Assembly: GCA_002437495.1 (NCBI GenBank)
Contig: DJQA01000008.1
Coordinates: forward strand, 1 to 64,000
Source: Prevotellaceae bacterium UBA6398
GTDB taxonomy: Bacteria > Bacteroidota > Bacteroidia > Bacteroidales > Bacteroidaceae
Length of the DNA stretch: 64,000 nucleotides
Direction: 5' to 3'
Shown here: in pieces, positions 50,975 through 59,467 of the stretch
How the letters are laid out: each line of letters begins with the position of its first letter
How positions within the stretch are numbered: the first letter of the stretch is position 1
The notes under the pieces: model-generated
Database searches by the model: none
The model's input: the letters and a program-made list of their open reading frames with translations, nothing else
What the model was told of the DNA's origin: nothing
Made by a program: the position numbers and the translations under genes

Positions 50975-51568
50975 TTATAGGTCATCGCTTGCGCTTTCCT
51001 TTTCCACCAAGTTGTTCTTTTTGTCATTATATACCAACATAACACTGCAAAAATGCTCATAATCTGCCTTAGCATGAACAATTTTCAAAGTTATGATACC
51101 CTCGTCAGTTTCGTATTCTGTTCCGTATTTGCACCTGTCTTGTTCTGCATATAACATTTTCATCATATCATCCTTAGGTTGACTGTAAGAATCAAACTCT
51201 TCAATGCAGAAACTTGGCTTGCCATATTTTTTAGTCAGCATCTGCTTTAATGAGAAATATTTTAAAGCCAAGAATTCCCATGTCTTGTCCGGCTCAAAAA
51301 ACACCCCGACACGATATACCAAATCCTTTTCTGTTGTTCTAAGAATGTGCAAATCACAATTTTTATATCCCGCAAACGTGCCTTTCATCATAGCCGTCTG
51401 TCCGTCATTTGTTAATGTCGTAAACCCTTTCTGCTTCATTTTTTGCACGAACGAGTTTACCGTTCCGTCGATTGGCACTCCCTTGAACAGGAGATGCCCT
51501 GATTTTTCCTGCGCATAGCCGCACAATGTTGCGAACATGCAAAGCACTGTAATGATAATCTGCTTCAT
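50975..51568 (-). CDS. Secreted hypothetical protein, low GC
   Basis: The 197-aa protein has a signal peptide (MKQIIITVLCMFATLCGYAQ) and no recognised catalytic motif. The region HLLFKGVPIDGTVNSFVQKM near residue 25 and ALKYFSLKQMLTKKYGKPSF near 110 give an alpha/beta impression. The coding sequence is clearly richer in A and T than its neighbours (for example 51040-51400), and Lys, Phe and Tyr are frequent, suggesting acquisition. A leader of about 290 nt full of hairpins precedes it. It forms an operon with the small lipoprotein. Function is unknown. Confidence 0.72.
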   Translation of the reverse strand: MKQIIITVLCMFATLCGYAQEKSGHLLFKGVPIDGTVNSFVQKMKQKGFTTLTNDGQTAMMKGTFAGYKNCDLHILRTTEKDLVYRVGVFFEPDKTWEFLALKYFSLKQMLTKKYGKPSFCIEEFDSYSQPKDDMMKMLYAEQDRCKYGTEYETDEGIITLKIVHAKADYEHFCSVMLVYNDKKNNLVEKESASDDL

Positions 51569-51634
51569 GATTTTTTGTTTTTGGTTTTTGTTGTTCCGAA
51601 ACAAGAAAGGCGTGCAACCATCCGTATGCTTGTC

Positions 51635-51910
51635 TCTACTTTAGGTTACCGCCAAGCGACCTGCTACACAACAAGCGACGGACGGTTCACGCCGTGAAGC
51701 GTGAACCCCGAGTCTGCATGTTTCCGTGTAGCGAATATTGGCGGTATTCAAAGTAAAGGAAACACGAGCCGAAAGCCCATATATCTTATCCTACAGAATG
51801 GACAGCCCCTCTCCTAACGGCTGTCTTGGGGTGCGCGGCAGGCATTGCCGCCTCTCCCTTGCGATTTTTGTGTCTGTTTCTTGATTATTATTTTGTTAAA
51901 CATTTTGATT
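51635..51910 (-). ncRNA. Structured leader RNA of unassigned class
   Basis: Five stems can form. Outer: 51638-51655 with 51738-51754 (TACCGCCAA/TTGGCGGTA plus ACTTT/AAAGT across an internal loop). Inside it: GCTACAC (51663-51669) with GTGTAGC (51726-51732), and a 9-bp hairpin GGTTCACGC/GCGTGAACC (51684-51707). Upstream in the transcript: GACAGCC/GGCTGTC (51801-51825) and GCGGCA/TGCCGC (51835-51851). All arms are perfect or nearly so. A minus-strand -7 box at 51918-51925 would start the RNA near 51911. It may be a cis-regulatory leader for the secreted pair or a separate small RNA. I do not recognise the class. Confidence 0.55.
51814..51903 (-). CDS. Possible 29-aa leader peptide
   Basis: An ATG about 8 nt after the predicted start of the leader RNA opens a 29-codon frame (MFNKIIIKKQTQK, then SQGRGGNACRAPQDSR) whose TAG lies inside the GACAGCC/GGCTGTC hairpin. 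The layout resembles attenuator leader peptides, but nothing shows translation. Confidence 0.3.
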   Translation of the reverse strand: MFNKIIIKKQTQKSQGRGGNACRAPQDSR

Positions 51911-51917
51911 GCGACCT

Positions 51918-51925
51918 CAAAGTTA
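51918..51925 (-). promoter_or_regulatory. -7 box for the structured leader
   Basis: On the minus strand TAACTTTG matches TAnnTTTG exactly. A TTTG at 51949-51952 lies 23 bp upstream, somewhat far for -33. Confidence 0.5.
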
Positions 51926-52114
51926 ACAATTATTTTTCATTGCGCCGGCAAAAAGCGCACACATTGCTAATTCCGGAGAATGCGCATACAATGTAAGGGA
52001 CTTGCTATGGGAAAACCAGAAGCCCTCTCCCGAGACGGACATTTTCAAAGATTTCGCCCAACGGGCTGTCTGCCAATTATTTATCGCACAAAACCATTAT
52101 CCGCATAAGTTATT

Positions 52115-52293
52115 GTTTTTCAGACGCTTGAAACAGGCGAAAAATGGTCTGATGTAGTTTGAATTATGTCTGATATAATTTTTTCTATGTCCTATGTAGT
52201 TTTTCCCACGTCTCATGTAGTTTTCAGGGTGTTGGGGAAAGAGTGATTATTTTCTGTTTTGCGCGAATTGTAGGGGCGTATGGCATACGCCCT
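52115..52293 (+). repeat. Composite repeat, copy 9: full length
   Basis: Left flank GTTTTTCAGACGCTTGAAAC, then GGCGAAAAATGGTC, units starting at 52143 (partial), 52164, 52185 and 52206 (21-bp steps), the linker with TTTTGCGCGAATTGTAG, and a perfect palindrome GGGCGTATGGCATACGCCC (52274-52292). It lies between divergent transcription units, about 200 bp before the mraZ promoter. Confidence 0.9.
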
Positions 52294-52470
52294 TTACCCC
52301 ACCGCACGAGCCGCACCGCAAGTCGCCGCAGCAATCCTTCAACGTATGCAAACCGCAGTTTGAAAATTCCCCACCACCTGCAAGTAACATTTGATTCTCT
52401 TTATAGAACACTGCATTTTAGGCAATTTGCACGCTAAGGCAAAGTATTTGTTGAAATTTATTTTTACAAA

Positions 52471-52507
52471 AAGTGGAGCAAAGTGGGGCAAAGTGGTGAA
52501 AAGTTGC
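52471..52507. promoter_or_regulatory. MraZ boxes: four 10-bp direct repeats
   Basis: AAAGTGGAGC, AAAGTGGGGC, AAAGTGGTGA and a degenerate AAAGTTG follow each other at exact 10-bp spacing, just upstream of the mraZ -7 box. This matches the known MraZ operator pattern AAAGTG(G/T)N3 described in mollicutes, so MraZ autoregulation is very likely. Confidence 0.8.
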
Positions 52508-52508
52508 T

Positions 52509-52516
52509 AACTTTGG
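52509..52516 (+). promoter_or_regulatory. -7 box for the mra/dcw operon
   Basis: TAACTTTG matches TAnnTTTG and begins 2 nt after the last MraZ box, so bound MraZ would cover the -33 region. Confidence 0.65.
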
Positions 52517-52569
52517 CGAATTAAAGTAGTGCTATCGTAAAAATACTGCACATTAACAATTGGAACACA

Positions 52570-53019
52570 ATGCGTTTCACCGGTACAATAGAGGCTAAAT
52601 CCGACACAAAAGGAAGGGTGTTCTTCCCTGCCGCTTTCCGAAAGGTTCTTGCGGCTGCGGGAGAGGAGCACCTGGTACTTTCGCACGATGCTTTCCAGCC
52701 GTGCCTTGTGCTCTATCCACGGAGTGTGTGGAACGAGCAGCTCGACATACTGCGTGCCGGGCTTAGCCGTTGGAATGCCCGCCAACAGATGGTGTTGCGC
52801 GAATTTGTGTGCGGCGTGGAAACCGTAACGCTTGACGGAGGAGGGAGGTTTCTCATTCCCAAGCGCTATGCCGCAAAGGCGGAAATAAGGCAGGATGTGG
52901 TTTTCCTCGGCATGGACGACACCGTGGAAATATGGTCGCCTCAACTTTTGGAGCAACAGCGCATGCCCGCCGAAGATTTCGCCAAGGAATTGGAAAACCT
53001 AATGACAGCACGGCAATGA
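52570..53019 (+). CDS. mraZ: Transcriptional regulator MraZ
   Basis: The 149-aa protein has two AbrB-like SpoVT motifs: residues about 5-50 (GTIEAKSDTKGRVFFPAAFR) and about 80-125 (ETVTLDGGGRFLIPKRYAAK). MraZ forms a ring and binds repeats upstream of its own operon; four such boxes lie at 52471-52507. It heads the cell-division and wall cluster and overlaps rsmH by 4 bp (ATGA). Length matches the family (about 150). Assignment is certain from sequence and context. Confidence 0.96.
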   Translation: MRFTGTIEAKSDTKGRVFFPAAFRKVLAAAGEEHLVLSHDAFQPCLVLYPRSVWNEQLDILRAGLSRWNARQQMVLREFVCGVETVTLDGGGRFLIPKRYAAKAEIRQDVVFLGMDDTVEIWSPQLLEQQRMPAEDFAKELENLMTARQ

Positions 53020-53927
53020 ACGAGAACAGTCCCAAATATCATATACCCGTGATGCTCACGCAGAGCGTTGACGCGATGAACATCGGCAACGGCAATTACG
53101 TTGACGTTACCTTTGGCGGTGGCGGGCATTCGCGAGAGATACTCAGGCGCATGAAACCCGATGGCCGCCTGTTCGGCTTCGACCAAGACAGTGATGCCAT
53201 TGCAAACGCGCCCGACGATGAAAGGTTCACGTTCATACTTTCAAATTTCAGATATCTGAAAAACTGGATGAACTACTACGGCATAGAGAAGCTCGATGGC
53301 ATAATTGCCGACCTCGGTGTTTCAAGCCATCATTTCGACGCCGCCGAGAGAGGGTTCACGTTTCGCGCCAATGCTCCGCTCGATATGAGGATGAACCGGC
53401 TCGCCAAACTCACGGCGGCACAATTTCTGAACACCGCCGAAGAGGAGCGCATCGCCTCTGTGCTATACAATTACGGAGAACTGCGCAACTCGCGCCGCAT
53501 GGCCGCCGCCATAGTGAAAGCCAGAGCGGTTGAGCCGATAGAAACCACTGCGGAACTTGTTAAGGTTCTCGAGCCGCTAATGGGCAGAGACAAGGAGAAA
53601 AAGGAACTCGCTTGCGCCTTCCAGGCCCTGCGAATAGAGGTTAACGATGAAATGGCTGCATTGCGCGAAATGCTCGAATCGGCAATCTCGCTCCTTGCAA
53701 AAGGCGGACGGATCGTAGTGCTTACATACCACTCGCTCGAAGACCGAATGGTAAAGAATTTCATTAAAAGCGGCAACGCGGAGGGAAAGGTGGAACAAGA
53801 CTTCTATGGCAACCGCATTGTGCCCCTGCGCGCCGTTAACAACAAGGTAATTGTTCCCACTGCCGAAGAAATAGCCGAAAATCCGCGCAGCCGCAGCGCA
53901 AAACTGCGCGTGGCCGAAAAACTATAA
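53016..53927 (+). CDS. rsmH: 16S rRNA (cytosine-1402-N4)-methyltransferase
   Basis: The 303-aa SAM-dependent methyltransferase (MraW) modifies C1402 in the ribosomal decoding centre. Motifs: HIPVMLTQSVDAMNI, the SAM-binding VDVTFGGGGHSREILRR, GIIADLGVSSHHFDAAERGF, and the C-terminal VLTYHSLEDRMVKNF. The frame is open from 52932 within mraZ, but the ATG at 53016 overlapping the mraZ stop is used. FtsL follows after 5 bp. Length is normal. Confidence 0.97.
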   Translation: MNENSPKYHIPVMLTQSVDAMNIGNGNYVDVTFGGGGHSREILRRMKPDGRLFGFDQDSDAIANAPDDERFTFILSNFRYLKNWMNYYGIEKLDGIIADLGVSSHHFDAAERGFTFRANAPLDMRMNRLAKLTAAQFLNTAEEERIASVLYNYGELRNSRRMAAAIVKARAVEPIETTAELVKVLEPLMGRDKEKKELACAFQALRIEVNDEMAALREMLESAISLLAKGGRIVVLTYHSLEDRMVKNFIKSGNAEGKVEQDFYGNRIVPLRAVNNKVIVPTAEEIAENPRSRSAKLRVAEKL

Positions 53928-53932
53928 CACTC

Positions 53933-54370
53933 ATGCCGGGAAAGTCAGAAAAACCAGTAAAACAGAGCGCGCCGCAAAGTGCAATATCACGCGCCGTAGA
54001 CAGCACCCCCGGGGCCAAGGGGGGGAAGCATGCCAAAAAACAGCGCGAACGCACATTCACGAGCGTTATGTTCGGTAATTTCCTGACTGCCGAAGTTCTG
54101 AGAAAAAACATAGGTTTCATCTCCCTCGTGGCAGTATGCATGCTTTTGTACATAGGCAACGGATATTCAAGCCAACAGGAACTATTGGAGCTGAGCAAAC
54201 TGAAAGTTGAAGCTGAAGACATGAAATACAAGGCCCTCATACGCTCGGGCGAACTTCTTGAGAAAAGTCGCCAAAGCCGCATCGAGGAGCATCTAAGGTC
54301 GATTGGCGATACCACGCTCCAAACAGCCACCACACCGCCATACATAATAAAAGTGGACACCACAGAATGA
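53933..54370 (+). CDS. ftsL: FtsL-like cell-division protein
   Basis: The 145-aa bitopic membrane protein has a Lys/Arg-rich cytoplasmic N-terminus (about 1-60), one membrane segment (about 63-80, IGFISLVAVCMLLYIGNGY) and a short periplasmic coiled coil (EELLELSKLKVEAEDMKYK-like, about 82-120). FtsL bridges FtsB and FtsQ in the divisome. Sequence alone is weak, as usual for FtsL; the position between rsmH and ftsI and the topology decide the call. Its stop overlaps the ftsI start by 4 bp. Confidence 0.85.
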   Translation: MPGKSEKPVKQSAPQSAISRAVDSTPGAKGGKHAKKQRERTFTSVMFGNFLTAEVLRKNIGFISLVAVCMLLYIGNGYSSQQELLELSKLKVEAEDMKYKALIRSGELLEKSRQSRIEEHLRSIGDTTLQTATTPPYIIKVDTTE

Positions 54371-56652
54371 AAAGCAATTTCCCGGAAAAAAAAGTTATGA
54401 CACGCTATTTCTGCGTGGCGGCGGTCTTGGTTTTTTTAGGGCTTGCCATACTTGGCATGACCGCAAAAATAATGTTCGTGGAACGCGGCTACTGGGAAGA
54501 AGTGGGCAAACGCTTCGTAAAGCGCAACGTGGAAATAAAGCCCGTGCGCGGAACGATATATTCATCGGACGGTGAGGTTCTCGCATCCTCGCTGCCTGAG
54601 TTCAAGATATTCATGGATTATGTTGTGGTGGAAAAAGACAGTTTGCGCCGCATAAAAGAGCAGCGCCGCCGGGATCTTGTGTTTTTTGACAAGCTTGACA
54701 GCGTGTGCGACGGGCTGCATAAGATATTCCCCGACATGACGGCAAGGGAATTTCGCAAAAATCTTATAAAGGGCTGGAAAAAACAAAGGCGTAACTGGCC
54801 CATATACCGCAGACGCATATCTTACCCGGAATACCAGAAAGTGCGCAAACTGCCCATATTCAACCAGCCGTCATATCGTGGCGGTTTCTATTCCGAAAAA
54901 TTCGAACAGCGCACAAACCCATTCGGCTCGCTGGCATGCCGCACCATAGGCGCACTTTACGCCGGCAAGGACTCGGCGCGCTATGGGTTGGAGCTTGCAT
55001 ACGACTCCGTGCTTCGCGGAAAGCCCGGAGTAAGCCACCGTCAAAAAGTTCTCAACAAATACATAAACATAATAGACCGCCCGCAAGAGGACGGCTGCGA
55101 TATTATTTCAACAATAGATGTCAGAATGCAAGACCTTGCTGAAAAGTCGCTCGTTGACCAGCTTAAAAGCATTGATGCACCCATAGGCATGGCTGTGCTC
55201 ATGGAAGTGAAAACCGGCGACATAAAAGCCATTGTCAACATGGAACGCTGCAAGGACGGCATATATCGCGAAACAAGAAACTACGCCGTAAGTAACCTCA
55301 TGGAGCCCGGCTCGGTGTTCAAAACCGCGTCTTTCATGGTGGCCTTCGATGACGGCTACGTACATCCGGGAGACATGGTAAACACCGGTTGCGGAAGGGT
55401 GAACATGCACGGACGTGAGATGAGAGACGCATCGTGGAACACCAAAGGCGGATATGGAGTGATAAGCGCGGCGGAATGCATAAAGCATTCCTCGAACGTG
55501 GGCGTGAGCGAGCTTATTGACAAATATTACTTCAACCAGCCCGAAAAGTTCGTCAACGGACTTTACCGCATAGGCATCGCCGACCCCTATCCCATCGAAA
55601 TCCCCGGATGGGCGAAACCCAACATACGCCGCCCTAAAAAAGACCGCAGCAACTGGTCGAATACAACCCTGGCATGGATGAGCATAGGCTACGAGACACA
55701 AATTCCGCCTATACGCACGCTGGCATTCTACAACGGCATAGCCAACGGCGGCAAGATGCTACGCCCCAGGTTTGTGAAAGCCATTATGCGCAACGGCGAG
55801 CTTGTAAAAGAATGCCCGGTTGAAGTGGTACGCGAACGTATGTGCTCGGCAACAGCCCTAAAAGACATACAATATTGCCTGAGTCTTGTAACCCAACCCA
55901 AAGGCTCGGGCCACAAAGCCTCATCGAAATTCTTCCCCGTGGCGGGAAAAACCGGCACAGCCCAAATATGGACCAAGGCCGGAAGAACATCAAGCTACCT
56001 GGTGAGCTTCGTGGGATATTTCCCGGCAAACGCACCGAAATACAGCTGCATAGTATGCATAAAGAAGCCCTATCCTGCTTCAGGGGGCGGGCATTGCGGT
56101 CCGGTGTTCCGCAGAATTGCAGAAGGCGTAATGGCACGAGAGAGAAACACAGACTTGTCGTCAGCCCGCGATATGCACCACACACCGCTGCCGTTCGTAC
56201 ACAATGGCGACATGACAGCCGCGAAAAACGTGTTGAGCGAGCTACATGTGCCGTTTTCCTCAGACAATCTCGGCAACAAGACATGGGGAATTGTACGCCC
56301 CGACACAAACGAAATAATGCTATCGGGTCGCAGAATATACAAAAACACAGTTCCCGACGTTAAAAACATGGGGCTGCGCGATGCACTCTTCATACTCGAA
56401 AGCCTCGGGATGAAAGTGTCGGTTGAAGGAAAGGGCAAAGTTGTGGAACAAAGTCTGCCCGCAGGCACACGCATAAGAAAAGGCATGCGCATACGCATAT
56501 CCCTTAAACACGGCAACGAAGCCGATGGCAAGGAAAAGGCGGCAGCACCGCCGCAAACCGATGTTCCGCAACCCGAAAACAAGGGAGACAGCGTTAAGCA
56601 TGCCAAGCCCGCTGCCACCGAAACAAAAAAAGAAAACAACAAAAAGAATTAG
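54367..56652 (+). CDS. ftsI: Penicillin-binding protein 3-type transpeptidase with PASTA domain
   Basis: The 761-aa division transpeptidase crosslinks septal peptidoglycan. A single N-terminal membrane segment (about 14-38) is followed by the pedestal domain (about 50-250) and the transpeptidase domain with Ser316-V-F-Lys319, Ser375-Ser-Asn377 and Lys528-Thr-Gly530, so all three catalytic motifs are intact. A PASTA domain (about 660-725, VPDVKNMGLRDALFILESLG) and a charged low-complexity tail end the chain. The PASTA domain, uncommon in gamma-proteobacterial FtsI, is normal for Bacteroidota. It overlaps ftsL by 4 bp and precedes murE by 3 bp. Confidence 0.95.
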   Translation: MKSNFPEKKVMTRYFCVAAVLVFLGLAILGMTAKIMFVERGYWEEVGKRFVKRNVEIKPVRGTIYSSDGEVLASSLPEFKIFMDYVVVEKDSLRRIKEQRRRDLVFFDKLDSVCDGLHKIFPDMTAREFRKNLIKGWKKQRRNWPIYRRRISYPEYQKVRKLPIFNQPSYRGGFYSEKFEQRTNPFGSLACRTIGALYAGKDSARYGLELAYDSVLRGKPGVSHRQKVLNKYINIIDRPQEDGCDIISTIDVRMQDLAEKSLVDQLKSIDAPIGMAVLMEVKTGDIKAIVNMERCKDGIYRETRNYAVSNLMEPGSVFKTASFMVAFDDGYVHPGDMVNTGCGRVNMHGREMRDASWNTKGGYGVISAAECIKHSSNVGVSELIDKYYFNQPEKFVNGLYRIGIADPYPIEIPGWAKPNIRRPKKDRSNWSNTTLAWMSIGYETQIPPIRTLAFYNGIANGGKMLRPRFVKAIMRNGELVKECPVEVVRERMCSATALKDIQYCLSLVTQPKGSGHKASSKFFPVAGKTGTAQIWTKAGRTSSYLVSFVGYFPANAPKYSCIVCIKKPYPASGGGHCGPVFRRIAEGVMARERNTDLSSARDMHHTPLPFVHNGDMTAAKNVLSELHVPFSSDNLGNKTWGIVRPDTNEIMLSGRRIYKNTVPDVKNMGLRDALFILESLGMKVSVEGKGKVVEQSLPAGTRIRKGMRIRISLKHGNEADGKEKAAAPPQTDVPQPENKGDSVKHAKPAATETKKENNKKN

Positions 56653-56655
56653 GAT

Positions 56656-58125
56656 ATGAAACTACAGGATGTATTGCAAAAGGTAGAACCCTTGGAGACT
56701 AAGGGTGCCCGCGACATTGAAATTTCCGACGTTCAAATAGACTCACGCCTTATTTCCAAAGGCGGCCTGTTTGTGGCCGAGCGCGGCACGCAGGTTGACG
56801 GGCACAAGTTCATTGCAGCCGCAATAGAAAACGGTGCCGCTGCCGTGGTGTGCGAGGAATTTCCCGCCGAGTGCCCCGATAACATTACCTTTGTAAAGGT
56901 AGCCAGCTCCGAAGATGCCGTTGGCCCGATATGTACCCAATTCTACGGCGACCCCTCAAAACATCTCAAACTCGTAGGAGTAACCGGCACAAACGGCAAA
57001 ACCACCATAGCAACCCTGCTATACAATATGTTCAGGGAAATGGGGTTCAAGTGCGGCCTGTGTTCCACTGTGTGCAACTACATTGAGGAGGAGGCCGTAC
57101 CGGCCCACCAAACAACCCCCGACCCGGTAACACTCAACAACCTTCTTGCGCGGATGGTTAAGAGCGGCTGCCAATATGCTTTTATGGAATGCAGCAGCCA
57201 CAGCATAGCTCAAAAACGCATAGGCGGTCTTACATTTGCCGGCGGAATTTTCACAAACCTCACACGCGACCATCTGGACTACCACAAAACTTTCGAAAAC
57301 TATCGCAACGCCAAGAAAGCCTTTTTCGACAGTCTGCCCAAGAAAGCCTTCGCCATAACCAACGCCGATGACAAAAACGGCATGATTATGGTGCAAAACA
57401 CGGCAGCCGTGGTAAAAACCTATTCCGTAAGAGGCATGGCCGACTTCCGCGCAAAGATTATTGAAATGTCGTTCGATGGAATGCTGCTCGACATTGACGG
57501 CCACGAGACAAGCGTTTCGTTCGTAGGCAAGTTTAACGCCTCAAACCTGCTTGCCGTTTACGGCGCGGCAAGAATGCTAGGACGGCAGCCTGTGGAAATA
57601 CTCACCATTCTAAGCAAGTTGCACAGCGTGGCAGGAAGATTCGAAACATTCCGCTCACCAAGAGGATACACAGCCATAGTTGACTACGCCCACACCCCCG
57701 ATGCGCTGATAAATGTTTTGTCGGCAATACACGAAGTGCTTAAAGAAAGCCACAGCACGGCAAGCAAGGTAATCACCGTTTGCGGTGCCGGCGGAAACCG
57801 AGACAAAGGCAAACGCCCCATTATGGCGTGCGAGGCCGCAAACCGCAGCGACCGAGTGGTGATTACGAGCGACAATCCGCGCTTTGAGGACCCGCAGGCC
57901 ATAATCAACGACATGCTCGCAGGACTTTCACCTGCCCAAAAGGAAAAGGTGCTTGCCATCACCGACAGACGCGAAGCCATAAAAGCCGCCTGCATGATTG
58001 CCCGGAAAGGCGATGTGGTTTTGATTGCCGGAAAGGGGCACGAGAACTATCAGGAGATAAAAGGCGTGAAACACCACTTTGACGACCGCGAAGAGGTGAG
58101 AAAAGTGTTTGATACAGAGAAATAA
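56656..58125 (+). CDS. murE: UDP-MurNAc-tripeptide ligase, meso-diaminopimelate type
   Basis: The 489-aa cytoplasmic Mur ligase adds the third stem residue to UDP-MurNAc-L-Ala-D-Glu. Motifs: P-loop GVTGTNGKTTIATLL near residue 110, HQTTPDPVTLN, the carbamylated-lysine region RIGGLTFAGGIFTNLTRDHLD-like, and DYAHTPDAL. The specificity motif is SDNPRFEDP: DNPR is typical of enzymes that use meso-diaminopimelate, not lysine. It starts 3 bp after ftsI and is followed by mraY 40 bp later. Length is normal. Confidence 0.96.
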   Translation: MKLQDVLQKVEPLETKGARDIEISDVQIDSRLISKGGLFVAERGTQVDGHKFIAAAIENGAAAVVCEEFPAECPDNITFVKVASSEDAVGPICTQFYGDPSKHLKLVGVTGTNGKTTIATLLYNMFREMGFKCGLCSTVCNYIEEEAVPAHQTTPDPVTLNNLLARMVKSGCQYAFMECSSHSIAQKRIGGLTFAGGIFTNLTRDHLDYHKTFENYRNAKKAFFDSLPKKAFAITNADDKNGMIMVQNTAAVVKTYSVRGMADFRAKIIEMSFDGMLLDIDGHETSVSFVGKFNASNLLAVYGAARMLGRQPVEILTILSKLHSVAGRFETFRSPRGYTAIVDYAHTPDALINVLSAIHEVLKESHSTASKVITVCGAGGNRDKGKRPIMACEAANRSDRVVITSDNPRFEDPQAIINDMLAGLSPAQKEKVLAITDRREAIKAACMIARKGDVVLIAGKGHENYQEIKGVKHHFDDREEVRKVFDTEK

Positions 58126-58165
58126 CACGCCCGTCAAATTTTCCACAAACATAAAGTAACGAAAT

Positions 58166-59440
58166 ATGCTTTACTATCTGTTTAGGTTTCTGTCTGAATT
58201 CGGTGTCCCCGGTTCCGGAATGTGGTCATACATTTCATTCCGCTCGTTGCTGGCATTCATAATGGCCTTGCTCGTTTCCGCGTGGTTCGGGCAGCATTTC
58301 ATAAGCTATATGCACCGTAAGAACATAAGCGAAACCCAGCGTGATGCAAGCATCGACCCATTCGGAGTGCAAAAGCAGGGAGTGCCGTCAATGGGCGGCA
58401 TAATAATAATAGCCTCCATACTGGTGCCTTGCCTGCTGTTCGGAAGATTGAGAAACATATATATGCTTCTGATGCTCCTTACAACGGTGTGGTTTGGTTT
58501 ACTCGGTTTTGCCGACGACTACATAAAAATATTCAAACACAACAAAGACGGACTTCATCCAAAGGTCAAGATAATAGGACAGGTAATCCTCGGGCTTGCA
58601 GTTGGGCTAACTTTGTACCTAAGCCCCGATGCCGTGATACGCGAAAACGTAACAACACAGCGCAGCGCCAACAACACGGAGGTTATCGTACACAAAAGCG
58701 AGCCTGTTAAATCGACCATTACCACCATACCGTTTTTCAAGAACAACAACCTAAGCTACACCAACATAATGTCGTTCTGCGGCAAGTACAAGGGTGCGGC
58801 CGGATGGCTTCTTTTCGTAATAGTAACGGTGTTGGTTATAACGGCGGTGTCGAACGGTGCAAACCTAAACGATGGCATGGACGGTATGGCCGCAGGCAAT
58901 TCCGCCATAATAGGAGTTGCTCTGGGGCTTTTGGCATACGTCTCAAGCCACATACAGTTTGCATCATACCTAAATATAATGTACGTGCCGGGATCGCAGG
59001 AGCTGGTTATTTTTGCCTCGGCATTTGTAGGTGCGCTGATAGGCTTCCTATGGTATAACGCCTATCCCGCCCAGATTTTCATGGGCGACACCGGGAGCCT
59101 TACCATAGGTGGAATAATCGGCGTGTTTGCAATAATAATCCACAAAGAGCTGCTGCTTCCCATTCTCTGCGGAGTTTTCCTTGTTGAGAGCCTTAGTGTG
59201 ATACTGCAAGTGGAATACTTCAAGCTGGGCAAGCGTCGTGGCGTAAAGCAGCGCCTGTTCAAACGTGCTCCTATTCACGACAATTTCCGCGTGCTGCCAT
59301 CACAGCTCGACCATTCGTGCAGTTACCTGCTTAAAGGCTGGCCTAAAAGCCCAAGCCACGAGAGCAAAATAACGGTGAGGTTTTGGATTGCAACAATACT
59401 GCTCGCCGCGCTTACAATCATTACACTTAAAATAAGATAA
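58166..59440 (+). CDS. mraY: Phospho-MurNAc-pentapeptide transferase
   Basis: The 424-aa inner-membrane enzyme transfers phospho-MurNAc-pentapeptide to undecaprenyl phosphate, forming lipid I. Ten hydrophobic segments are visible, with the catalytic FADDYIKIFKHNKDG, the NDGMDGMAAGNSAI block and FMGDTGSLTIGG. The usual C-terminal HHH-type motif (APIHHHFE in many bacteria) reads APIHDNFRV here and is followed by an insertion before LKGWPKS and ESKITVRFWI. I recall this variant from other Bacteroidota, so it is lineage-typical rather than a defect. It is about 60 aa longer than E. coli MraY. Confidence 0.95.
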   Translation: MLYYLFRFLSEFGVPGSGMWSYISFRSLLAFIMALLVSAWFGQHFISYMHRKNISETQRDASIDPFGVQKQGVPSMGGIIIIASILVPCLLFGRLRNIYMLLMLLTTVWFGLLGFADDYIKIFKHNKDGLHPKVKIIGQVILGLAVGLTLYLSPDAVIRENVTTQRSANNTEVIVHKSEPVKSTITTIPFFKNNNLSYTNIMSFCGKYKGAAGWLLFVIVTVLVITAVSNGANLNDGMDGMAAGNSAIIGVALGLLAYVSSHIQFASYLNIMYVPGSQELVIFASAFVGALIGFLWYNAYPAQIFMGDTGSLTIGGIIGVFAIIIHKELLLPILCGVFLVESLSVILQVEYFKLGKRRGVKQRLFKRAPIHDNFRVLPSQLDHSCSYLLKGWPKSPSHESKITVRFWIATILLAALTIITLKIR

Positions 59441-59467
59441 AACACCTATAACAACAAAACAAACAAT

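Noticed and set aside
51635..51755. Long imperfect stem as an integron attC site
   Set aside because: The stem ends lack the GTTRRRY and RYYYAAC core sites expected of attC, and no integrase gene is in the window.
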